NCBI GenBank assembly: GCA_002328485.1
Contig: DCUF01000026.1
Span: 1-59,871 of the forward strand
Direction: 5' to 3'
Length of the DNA: 59,871 nucleotides
DNA from: Deltaproteobacteria bacterium UBA2221
GTDB taxonomy: Bacteria > Desulfobacterota > Syntrophorhabdia > Syntrophorhabdales > WCHB1-27
Part shown: positions 51,287 through 58,807 of the stretch, piece after piece
How positions within the stretch are numbered: the stretch's first letter is position 1
How the letters are laid out: every line of letters begins with the position of its first letter
Notes under the pieces: model-generated
Seen by the model: only the letters and a program-made list of their open reading frames with translations
Database searches by the model: none
Told to the model about the DNA's origin: nothing
Translations under genes and position numbers: made by a program

Positions 51287-52138
51287 TCAGCCTTCGGGCG
51301 ACTGTCGCCTGCAGTGAGAATGTGCAAAAAGAGCCGCACCGAGGGCAACCGTAAGGGCAGGGTCCCACCCGGTTTTGGGGGCGAGACTCGCAACCTTCAA
51401 ATTGCTTTCCACCCAGTTCACGATGGCCGGGTTCTTGGATAGACCACCGATGATAACAAAATCCTTTTTAAGGCCGGACCTGGCGACGAGTGTGCTGATT
51501 CTTCTAGCCATGGCCTGGTGAAAGCCAGCCGCCACGTCCTCGAGGGGGACTTTACTCCTCAGAAGGTCCAGGGCTTCCGACTGCGCGTAGACAGCGCAAA
51601 AGTCACCGAGTTTGTGAAAATCACGGACCTCGAGTGCCATGCTCCCAATCTCAGAGATGTCTTTCTTTGCCAGATCAGCAAAAGTTTCCAGGGAGCGTCC
51701 TATACCGGCAGCGCATTTGTCGTTCCACAGAAAGTCGGTAGCCCTGCCTTTTTCGGTACAATGGATTACCCTGCAGCTTTGGCCTCCTGCATCGAGCACC
51801 GTCCGTACGGATGGTCCCCAGACGTGTACGGCCCCCGACGCAGCGCAGACTATTTCCGATACGGTCCTGTGAGCAAAGGGGATCTGGGCTCTCCCCCGAC
51901 CGGTGGCGACGACAGAGTGGATATTTTCCAGTCTTAAATCAGTTTTTGTCAGAACCGTATCGATGGCCCTGAAAGCAGATTCCTGGGGTGTTCTGGTTTT
52001 CACCTGAGAAAACGCATAGGGCTGTCCGTCCACCAGTATGGTCACTTTGGAGTTTGCCGCTCCACTATCTATCCCGGCCGCTATTATCTTGGCGTTTTTC
52101 AAATCCACCTTTTCATTGAGAAGCGCATATTCGCTCAT
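51287..52138 (-). CDS. ATP-dependent activator (BcrA/BcrD/HgdC family), second copy
   Basis: A 283-aa ASKHA-fold ATPase that would inject low-potential electrons into the reductase using ATP. The phosphate loop is AGIDSGAANSK, the second loop LDAGGQSCR (usually DIGGQDxK). The Cys ligands to the dimer-bridging [4Fe-4S] cluster are C142 in NDKCAAGIGR and C181 in DFCAVYAQSE. It starts in a 4-bp overlap with the first activator's stop codon. Co-encoding two different activators is a feature of class I benzoyl-CoA reductases (BcrAD/BzdPQ), not of HgdC-type dehydratases, where one gene makes a homodimer. Confidence 0.88.
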   Translation of the reverse strand: MSEYALLNEKVDLKNAKIIAAGIDSGAANSKVTILVDGQPYAFSQVKTRTPQESAFRAIDTVLTKTDLRLENIHSVVATGRGRAQIPFAHRTVSEIVCAASGAVHVWGPSVRTVLDAGGQSCRVIHCTEKGRATDFLWNDKCAAGIGRSLETFADLAKKDISEIGSMALEVRDFHKLGDFCAVYAQSEALDLLRSKVPLEDVAAGFHQAMARRISTLVARSGLKKDFVIIGGLSKNPAIVNWVESNLKVASLAPKTGWDPALTVALGAALFAHSHCRRQSPEG

Positions 52139-52929
52139 CTGGCACCTCCGTAACTGGTCACAGCACCTATTGCCCCCACATATTCCGGATGGTCAGCAAC
52201 ACTGAGTTCCTTTTCCAGCAAAGCGGAAAGGTGTTTCACGACCGCCGTAGCCTTGGCCAAGCCTCCAACCACGACGATCTCTCCGGTGAGTGGCAGATAG
52301 GTGCACATGGCCGCAACGCGCTCGCTCAAGAACCGCGAAACGGCGTTTGCCACGTCGGTGATATCTATGCCCTGACACAACAGATCGATGGCCTCTGACT
52401 CTGCACTGAGGGCGCACTGAATGGCTACCGACACATCCCTGGTCGATTTGAGAGCCAATTCCGACAGTTCCTGCTCGGTTAGCACCAGGGCCTTGGCCAT
52501 GCTCGTATAGAATAAGCCCAAGCCATCGGCACACTTGTCGTTCTGAATAACGTCCAGGAGGTCTCCATGCTCGTCGTAGTGAACGGCCTTATGCACGTTC
52601 CCGCCAATGTCGATGACCGTTCTGGAGTTCCTGTTGAGAAATAGGGCACCTCTTGCGTCGGCTGCATATTCGGGCACCGTGACTACCACCTCTATGGAAG
52701 GGTCCTTCACCGCGTCCCTATAAATCCCCGTGGTGACGATTCCCGCTACGTCTAGGGCCGATATCCCCGCCTGCTCCAACACATTGCCCAACGCGGTAAG
52801 GGCTGCACCTACGACGTCGAACCCGGTCGCTGAAATGCCGTACCCAAGGACTTCCTGCCCCTTCATGAGCACGGCCTTGGTGCTCACATGGCCTGCATCG
52901 ATGCCGGCCAGGACTTTTCCGTTATTCAT
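52135..52929 (-). CDS. ATP-dependent activator (BcrA/BcrD/HgdC family), first copy
   Basis: A 264-aa partner of the second activator. The phosphate loop is GIDAGHVSTKAV. The second loop is IDIGGNVHK, with Asn where Gln is usual. The cluster Cys are C133 in NDKCADGLGLF and C172 in IQCALSAESE. Both ends overlap neighbours by 4 bp (the BcrC-like gene upstream, activator 2 downstream), so translation is coupled. It is expected to form a heterodimer with one [4Fe-4S] cluster between subunits. The replaced loop residue could alter ATP hydrolysis. Confidence 0.88.
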   Translation of the reverse strand: MNNGKVLAGIDAGHVSTKAVLMKGQEVLGYGISATGFDVVGAALTALGNVLEQAGISALDVAGIVTTGIYRDAVKDPSIEVVVTVPEYAADARGALFLNRNSRTVIDIGGNVHKAVHYDEHGDLLDVIQNDKCADGLGLFYTSMAKALVLTEQELSELALKSTRDVSVAIQCALSAESEAIDLLCQGIDITDVANAVSRFLSERVAAMCTYLPLTGEIVVVGGLAKATAVVKHLSALLEKELSVADHPEYVGAIGAVTSYGGAR

Positions 52930-54092
52930 GCCGCCACCCCCTCTATGATCTCTACCAGGGCCTCCAACTGCGTGGTGAACTGGCTTATCGGTACGGTGGA
53001 ATCGAGCTCGAGTTCGGTGTAGGGGATTCCCAGCCTGTCGAGGATTGGTTTCAGCGCTACAATGTCCATGGGTTGTGGGCTGCAGAATCTCTGATAGAGA
53101 AAGACCACCCCATCCGGTTTGAACTCTTCAATGAACTGCTGAATGAAGCGGAACCTCTTTTTCTCGCCCGTACCCGGAACATTGTCCTTAGCAGGACAGG
53201 GTATCTTGCTGATATAGCCCTCGGCAAGAGCCCGGAGCTTGTTGGGCATGTCCTCAGGAACCTCAAACCAGAAGTACCTGGCTGCCGTACAGGAATCGAT
53301 GAAGATCAGATTAGTGGCGTAGTTGAGGCGTTCCATAAGATCGAAGACCACAAGATCGTCACAAGCCCCTCCCGACACCATGAGCCTTACCCCGGGGGGC
53401 GCCTCGCCAGGCTCGGTTTGCAGAAGGGTAATCAGCTCTTCCAGCATGCCGTTGCATTCCTCCTTGTCCATGACCTGAGCTGCCAGGGTCACAGCGGCTA
53501 CTTCCGGTCCCGTAATGGGTGGTTTCTCGTGCCTCAAGAAGGCCCATAGCCGTTTCAGCAGCCTCCTGGTGTGATTGTAGGTTTTGATGGCCTTCTCTAT
53601 ATCGTCGTTTGTAATAGCCTTCTGTGACAGTTTTTCGACGAATTCCTTGAGCTGCCCGAAGGACTCCGTCATGAACGCACTGGCAGGTTTCGTATGGATG
53701 ATGTGAGGGTAGGGTATCAGGAAGCTCTTTTCCTTGAATCCCGCAAACCGTACCCATACGTTGAAGGCCTCGCCCATGTGGATGCAACTGCTGCTCGTCA
53801 CGATCAGATCCAGATAGTCGTAACTGTGATGGAGTCCCTGGTATGCGCAGTCATGGGAAAAGGAACAGTAGGTCTCATGGATATAGCCCCTCGTTGTGGC
53901 CTGCGAAACGTGGGGGCTTAGGATTCTCAGGGGCACAATCCCTGCGGCATAGAGGATCTCCTCCGGGGCGTGGGTGCACATATAGCCGGCCACAAGCCGC
54001 CCTTTCGCCTTGAGGGACTTGGCGTACTCATGGGTGTTATCCGTTATGGAGCGAAATCGGTCGATTATGGCTTTAGAACCCTTGGTCTCCAT
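52926..54092 (-). CDS. 2-hydroxyacyl-CoA dehydratase/benzoyl-CoA reductase family subunit, BcrC-like
   Basis: A 388-aa cytosolic protein of the HgdB/BcrC family. Family signatures are AGYMCTHAPEEILYAAG (Cys39) near the start and YQRFCSPQPMD (Cys337) near the end, followed by GIPYTELELD and a helix ending in the family-typical EALVEIIEG. Cys76, Cys82 and Cys103 are further cluster-ligand candidates. With the BcrB-like partner it would hold [4Fe-4S] clusters and bind an acyl/aryl-CoA. Length matches BcrC/BzdN (about 380-390 aa). It starts 3 bp after its partner. The reaction, ring reduction or dehydration, is not fixed by sequence alone. Confidence 0.85.
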   Translation of the reverse strand: METKGSKAIIDRFRSITDNTHEYAKSLKAKGRLVAGYMCTHAPEEILYAAGIVPLRILSPHVSQATTRGYIHETYCSFSHDCAYQGLHHSYDYLDLIVTSSSCIHMGEAFNVWVRFAGFKEKSFLIPYPHIIHTKPASAFMTESFGQLKEFVEKLSQKAITNDDIEKAIKTYNHTRRLLKRLWAFLRHEKPPITGPEVAAVTLAAQVMDKEECNGMLEELITLLQTEPGEAPPGVRLMVSGGACDDLVVFDLMERLNYATNLIFIDSCTAARYFWFEVPEDMPNKLRALAEGYISKIPCPAKDNVPGTGEKKRFRFIQQFIEEFKPDGVVFLYQRFCSPQPMDIVALKPILDRLGIPYTELELDSTVPISQFTTQLEALVEIIEGVAA

Positions 54093-54095
54093 GAA

Positions 54096-55412
54096 TTATG
54101 CCCTCCCTTTCTTTCGCGCTTCCATGAGATGGACGAACAGCTCTGTCTTTCGCTGAGCGCCTGGTAAGTCCATCTTCCGGACGTCAACCTGGTCGGTATC
54201 GTATTCCACCGTCGGAACCTGGTCTTTGAAAATACGCTGAAGCGCAATATAGCCGTTCCTGAAGTCTGTTTCGCAGCCGCGGGATGGCGCAAGCAACAGG
54301 CCATCTGCCTTGAATTCCGTCACCAGCGCCTTAGCCATCGATTCCAACGCCCAGTAGGACCTTACCCCCTGCCAGGTAGGCCAGCCAAGGACTATTTTGG
54401 CAAGCTCCGTGATCGCCTTCCTTCTGGTTGAGAGATCGAGGTCATCTACCCACTGGGGATCGATGGGCTCCCACGTCCATCTGCCGTCCACTATTCCTTT
54501 GAAATTCCCGCACGTGCCGAACGTGTAGACCGACGCCACTATTTCCGCCCCTGCGTCTCTGAGTATCCTTGCCATCTCAGGGTGACCGTAGGTGTGGGCT
54601 ATCCCGAAATAGACGATTCTGAACCGTTGATCCGGGGCCACGCTCTCGCCCATCTCAACCATCCGCCTCACTTCTTCCAACAACGTTTCGTATAGTTGGA
54701 CGCATTCGTCAGTGGTCCTGTCTACAACGGCTGGTGGGAACAGGGCTATGAGCCGGCGTTCATCCAGGGGCGCGGGGGAATGCATGTTCAAGGCGCATAT
54801 GTTGCCCCAGAGGACCAGCACCTTTATCTCGTTTCTCACTGCCTTGACGAACAGCTCATCGGAGAAACCCCTACCCGTCACCCTCTCGAGCCAGTCTATC
54901 CCTGCCTCTATCTGGTCCGAGACGTAGTTGACGATCTTGGGGTCCTTCTCGGCATTCCCGCCCCCGATCATATCTATTGCGTACATCGGAATTCCGCCCA
55001 GGCGCCTTGAGACTTCCTGGTACCATTTGGAATGCTGGCTGCAGAGATGGGTCGTCCAGATCACATCTGGCTTAGGATAACCCTCCTTCACTGTTTTATC
55101 CGTAATGGCTATCTTGTTTCGGACCACCTCCCCATTGAACAGCTTGAGGTAGCTGCAGGAGTGGAAACCGAGACCTGCTGCTTCCGCAGCTATGATGTCC
55201 TCACGAGCCTCTTCCGGGACCGTGCCTGCGGCTGATGCCGCATGAGGCTCACCACCGATCAGGTATACGTCATCACCAAATCCTTTGAGGGGAGCCAAAG
55301 GGCTCCAGGTAGAGCCCATGCAGCGAAGGCCTTGGGAGGTATAGAGATAGTTTCTGTAGCGGGTATTCTGGTAGTTCTTGAATGCCGGCCAAGCATTTAT
55401 GCTATATCCCAT
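54096..55412 (-). CDS. 2-hydroxyacyl-CoA dehydratase/benzoyl-CoA reductase family subunit, BcrB-like (atypical)
   Basis: A 438-aa protein of the HgdA/BcrB family, first gene of a tight four-gene set. The N-terminal half has GLRCMGSTWSPLAPLKGFG, LGFHSCSYLKLFNG and TTHLCSQHSKWYQEVSRRLG. Candidate ligand Cys are C31, C86 and C124, and the C-terminal half has FGTCGNF and SRGCETDF. The length matches BcrB/BzdO (about 440 aa). The N-terminal substrate-side sequence does not read like what I remember of canonical BcrB/BzdO, so substrate or reaction may differ. AGGAGG precedes ATG 55412. A strong promoter lies just upstream (55441-55469). Confidence 0.82.
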   Translation of the reverse strand: MGYSINAWPAFKNYQNTRYRNYLYTSQGLRCMGSTWSPLAPLKGFGDDVYLIGGEPHAASAAGTVPEEAREDIIAAEAAGLGFHSCSYLKLFNGEVVRNKIAITDKTVKEGYPKPDVIWTTHLCSQHSKWYQEVSRRLGGIPMYAIDMIGGGNAEKDPKIVNYVSDQIEAGIDWLERVTGRGFSDELFVKAVRNEIKVLVLWGNICALNMHSPAPLDERRLIALFPPAVVDRTTDECVQLYETLLEEVRRMVEMGESVAPDQRFRIVYFGIAHTYGHPEMARILRDAGAEIVASVYTFGTCGNFKGIVDGRWTWEPIDPQWVDDLDLSTRRKAITELAKIVLGWPTWQGVRSYWALESMAKALVTEFKADGLLLAPSRGCETDFRNGYIALQRIFKDQVPTVEYDTDQVDVRKMDLPGAQRKTELFVHLMEARKKGRA

Positions 55413-55424
55413 AGAAACCTCCTA

Positions 55425-55469
55425 TATTGAAGCATATTCAATAATACAAGGAGCCAGAGATCATGTCAA
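55425..55469 (-). promoter_or_regulatory. strong sigma70 promoter with overlapping palindrome for the BcrB-like operon
   Basis: Minus strand: -35 TTGACA (55469-55464), a 17-bp spacer, and -10 TATTAT (55446-55441). A palindrome TATTGAA/TTCAATA (55425-55431/55437-55443) covers the end of the -10 and the start region, a natural repressor site. The four downstream genes can be expressed independently of the phenylphosphate-synthase-like genes. Confidence 0.75.
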
Positions 55470-55542
55470 GAAAAATATATCATGCGAATCAAGTAGATAC
55501 CAGAATTGAACATGATTCACAATGGTCGGGCTGACAGGGTCT

Positions 55543-56619
55543 TTACCCCTTGACGCTCCGCCAGAAATCAACCACATCGGCCGTCACATCCCCAGAGGTT
55601 TTTAGCTTCGACTCGGTCTGCTTCCTGGACCAGACGGTCTCCGGTCTCGTCTGAACAAAGAAAATATTTTCTGGAAAAGGCAATTCCCTGTCGATAACCC
55701 ATTCGATATCCTGAGGCATGCCGTAGTGCTGCTCTATCTTCTTGCCTCCCTTTGCCAGCTCAATGACCTCCGAATCTGTGAGACAGGGGACGTTCTGTCT
55801 CTCGGTCGGGATGTCAGACGAGACCACCTTCCCCGAGGGATCTACCACATACTCCAACCCCTTCGGCGATATGGTACGGGTAATGATCTCGAGAACCACC
55901 TTGTCCACTGTCCATTCGTCCGGCGTTACCGACCCGCTGACAACGCTCTCTCCCAATCCCCAGTTTCCGTCGATCATGATCTTGGACCTGTCGCCGTTGG
56001 CTGGGTTCAAGGTGAACATGACCCCGGCAGTCTTGGCGTTGACCATCTGAAGCACCGCAACTCCGATAGGATCGTAATCGAGCCTATACCCTGCCCGGGC
56101 CCGGGCAACGAGCGAGCGCTGATTGAACGTGCTTGCCCACACCTTTACGATGTGGCGAAGCACCTCGGAGATGCCCCGCACGTGAAGGAACGTTTCATAC
56201 TGGCCGGGATGACTGGCAGGACCTGCGGACCGGGTGGCCACCGGGCAGTTGGCTATCCCCGTCCGCCTGCACAATTCTTCGTAATGGGTGGATATGGTTT
56301 CCGCCATATCCTGGGGCATCGTCTTCATCTCGGTGATGCCCCGTATCACCTCCGATACCTCCCCCCATTTTCTGAGGTTAGCCGGGTCATGGGGGTCGGC
56401 CTCAAAGCGCGACAGGCGATCGTTGACTTCGGTCAACGCCCCGCTGTCTTTCATGAATCGGTCATAGGCCTCAAGACTGAGAGCGAACCCGCAAGGAACC
56501 CTGAAGCCGGCCCGGGTCATTTCGCCAAGATTGGCGCACTTCTTGCCCACCACTTCGCTCAAGTCTTTCGTTACCTCGTCGAGCCAGTATATCCACTTGC
56601 CGGCAACACTCGTTGTCAT
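55543..56619 (-). CDS. phenylphosphate-synthase beta-like / PEP-synthase ATP-grasp half
   Basis: A 358-aa protein equal to the N-terminal nucleotide-binding half of PEP synthase. Signatures are KCANLGEMTRAGFRVPCGFAL, CPVATRSAGPASHPGQYETF, GNWGLGESVVSGSVTPDEW and a C-terminal QDIEWV...FVQTRPET. Length and domain match the 40-kDa PpsB subunit of Thauera phenylphosphate synthase, which uses MgATP to phosphorylate the alpha subunit. ATG 56619 is chosen because VAGKWIYWLDEV follows and GGTGA is upstream. The longer reading from 56718 adds unrelated residues over a repeated AT-rich segment. Confidence 0.85.
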   Translation of the reverse strand: MTTSVAGKWIYWLDEVTKDLSEVVGKKCANLGEMTRAGFRVPCGFALSLEAYDRFMKDSGALTEVNDRLSRFEADPHDPANLRKWGEVSEVIRGITEMKTMPQDMAETISTHYEELCRRTGIANCPVATRSAGPASHPGQYETFLHVRGISEVLRHIVKVWASTFNQRSLVARARAGYRLDYDPIGVAVLQMVNAKTAGVMFTLNPANGDRSKIMIDGNWGLGESVVSGSVTPDEWTVDKVVLEIITRTISPKGLEYVVDPSGKVVSSDIPTERQNVPCLTDSEVIELAKGGKKIEQHYGMPQDIEWVIDRELPFPENIFFVQTRPETVWSRKQTESKLKTSGDVTADVVDFWRSVKG

Positions 56620-56652
56620 TGCTTCACCCCCCCCTTTAACCACAAAGGCGCA

Positions 56653-56727
56653 AATGGGAAAATGGCGAAATAACGCATTGGGGAAAATGCTTCTGAAAAG
56701 TCGTTCCCATTTCGCCATTTCGCCATT
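56653..56727. repeat. 19-bp inverted repeat between the two PEP-synthase-like genes
   Basis: AATGGGAAAATGGCGAAAT (56653-56671) and ATTTCGCCATTTCGCCATT (56709-56727) match as reverse complements at 17 of 19 positions around a 37-nt loop. The right arm contains the tandem unit TTTCGCCA twice. It may be a recoding or RNA-processing hairpin or an operator between the two genes. Confidence 0.55.
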
Positions 56728-56742
56728 CTACTGTCCTTCCAA

Positions 56743-58590
56743 CTACCTTGCCCGCTCGAGAATGGTTACGACCCCGGTATCACCATCGACCCTCAATTTG
56801 TCGCCGGTCTTGATGATCTCCGTGCCGTTGCCCACACCTACGACGGCGGGCATCTTGTACTCCCTGGCCACGATCGCAGCATGGCAGAAGGTACCGCCGA
56901 TATCGGTGACGCAGGCGGCAATGACGTTGAATGCAGGAGCCCAGCTCGCGGCTGTCATCCGCCCCACGAGTACATCACCCGCTTTGAGGTCGGCGATGTC
57001 TTCGAGTTCGAGGCACACCTTTGCCGTTCCCTCCACAACACCCGAGGAACCTGCAAACCCCCTCAGTTCCTTCACGTCTTCAGGTTTAACGCCGGCTGCA
57101 TGGAGCCACATGTCGATCTTTTCCGTGGTGACACCCCACAAGACGATGGAGTTTGGTTCCGTCACCACGTCCGGTGCAGGACCGAGGGCGGGCAGGGGGC
57201 TCCATTGCTTGAATTTGTTGTAGATCTCCTTACGCCGGGCGATCTTGGGTGGAATCTCGTAGCTGGCAACGGGCGGGACCCCTGTACACCACGAGGCCAG
57301 GGTATCGTAAAGGATGGGGTAGATCTCGAACCGGTTGAGAAAAAAGATATCGTCTTTGTCTTTCAGGACACCCCGGGACACGAACATCTGCCCCAGCTCC
57401 TTGGCCCTCCTGTAGAACAGGGCGTGGAACCAGTTCTCGATATAGAACTGGTGGCTTTCCGGAAAGATGGAGACCATTCTTGCAAGGCCCAAACGCTGAT
57501 CGAAGACCTCTCTGTCCTTGTCGTTGGTGATCAGTCCACGATACTCGGCAGCCACACGATGCCGTTCCTTCTCCACTTCTTCCGTGGGCCGGTCAATACG
57601 TTCGCCTTTTTCCAGCATTTTGATGTAGTTCTTGATGTGAGCCAGCGGTACATCGAGGTTGTCGTTCCAGGCCACATCCATGTGGTGCCAGCCGCCGCCG
57701 ATGCTCATCTCGAACCACGGTTCGCGCACTGCCTCCACCTCGGCCAGCCACTTCTTGCCCGGCTCCGTTTGTCCAAGCTTGGCACCCATGTCGGTCCATT
57801 TGTCCGAGGCCTTTATGGTTTCTCCTATGCCCAGATCCGTGGCAAATTGCGCCAGTTTCTGAAGCTCCGCCGGGGGCCGGAACATCTCGCCGGTGAAGCC
57901 GGTGAGCATCTGGCCGATGGCCTTGTCGGTTATGCCGGGAAAGAGATCCCTCATGGTGTAGATGAAGTTGACGTAGCCGCCGTAGGCCAGACCGTCCATC
58001 TCCATGTGAAGCTGCCATGCCCTCTGGGCGAGCTGGATCATTCTGTCATAGGCCCGGAGGATCTCGTCGCTCTCGAAGTATCCTTTATGCTCAAAAACGT
58101 AGGAATCATCGGATACCCAGGGAAGCGTGGCAGGGAAGTGGATGGTCTTCATCTCGTCGATGACCGCCATCATCTTCGTCATCCAGACCTTGTACAGTTC
58201 CTCGTAGCGCTCATAGTAGTGGCCGGTCCTTGCCATGACGTAGGGGACCCGTTTCTCTTCCTCTTCCTTTGGTGGAAATGTCCCGGCCAGATAGATGTAG
58301 CCGTTCAAGATCTTGTGGTCGACGCCGTTCGAGTTGGGGATGACAAAGACCTTGCTGACGAAGCCTGATAGCGTCATGTGCCACATATCGTCCCATATGA
58401 GGTCGAGAGGATGCATGGGGAATGGGTAGTGGACGCCGTCATAGAACCAGAACTGGCTGCTCTCGTATTTTTCCCTCTCCGTCTTGCCCTTGCCAAATAC
58501 GTAATAGTAAGGATACATTTCCTCCCATCCCTCGGTTCCGGGGATGCTCGGCACCTCATGCGGATCTATAAACCTTCTTTCCGTGGCCAT
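56743..58590 (-). CDS. phenylphosphate-synthase alpha-like / PEP-synthase phosphohistidine half
   Basis: A 615-aa protein with a long N-terminal region followed by the PEP-utiliser mobile domain. The N-terminus (PGTEGWEEMYPYYYVFGK, SSQFWFYDGVHYPF) and core (WFEMSIGGGWHHMDVAWNDN) match phenylphosphate synthase alpha (PpsA, 70 kDa, Thauera), in which a conserved His carries the phosphoryl group. That His is seen at residue 570 in GGTFCHAAIVARE, at nearly the reported His569. ATG 58590 has GGAGG 8 nt upstream. ATG 58605 does not. It forms a pair with the beta gene. No CBS-domain third subunit (PpsC) or phenylphosphate carboxylase gene is in the window. Phenol or another hydroxyarene is the likely acceptor. 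Confidence 0.85.
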   Translation of the reverse strand: MATERRFIDPHEVPSIPGTEGWEEMYPYYYVFGKGKTEREKYESSQFWFYDGVHYPFPMHPLDLIWDDMWHMTLSGFVSKVFVIPNSNGVDHKILNGYIYLAGTFPPKEEEEKRVPYVMARTGHYYERYEELYKVWMTKMMAVIDEMKTIHFPATLPWVSDDSYVFEHKGYFESDEILRAYDRMIQLAQRAWQLHMEMDGLAYGGYVNFIYTMRDLFPGITDKAIGQMLTGFTGEMFRPPAELQKLAQFATDLGIGETIKASDKWTDMGAKLGQTEPGKKWLAEVEAVREPWFEMSIGGGWHHMDVAWNDNLDVPLAHIKNYIKMLEKGERIDRPTEEVEKERHRVAAEYRGLITNDKDREVFDQRLGLARMVSIFPESHQFYIENWFHALFYRRAKELGQMFVSRGVLKDKDDIFFLNRFEIYPILYDTLASWCTGVPPVASYEIPPKIARRKEIYNKFKQWSPLPALGPAPDVVTEPNSIVLWGVTTEKIDMWLHAAGVKPEDVKELRGFAGSSGVVEGTAKVCLELEDIADLKAGDVLVGRMTAASWAPAFNVIAACVTDIGGTFCHAAIVAREYKMPAVVGVGNGTEIIKTGDKLRVDGDTGVVTILERAR

Positions 58591-58807
58591 AGCATGATCC
58601 TCCATTTTTAGGGCTTCATTGAGGAGTTTCTGGAGGCTCCTTCAGCCCCCAGGCGTTACTTATCCGTTACGAGACTCAGGCCTTCGCACCTCCTTTCCGG
58701 CGGGATCGACCCCTCCGCACGGACCGCTTGGCATTCCGGTTTGAGGTGATTTCGGGGGAGAGATGATCTGCAGTGTATCCGATGATCGACATGCGCGGGT
58801 ACGCTCC

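Noticed and set aside
56881..58368. A 495-aa plus-strand frame antisense to the alpha-like gene
   Set aside because: It is a shadow of a strongly supported gene, with a His/Val-rich composition typical of antisense frames in this GC range.
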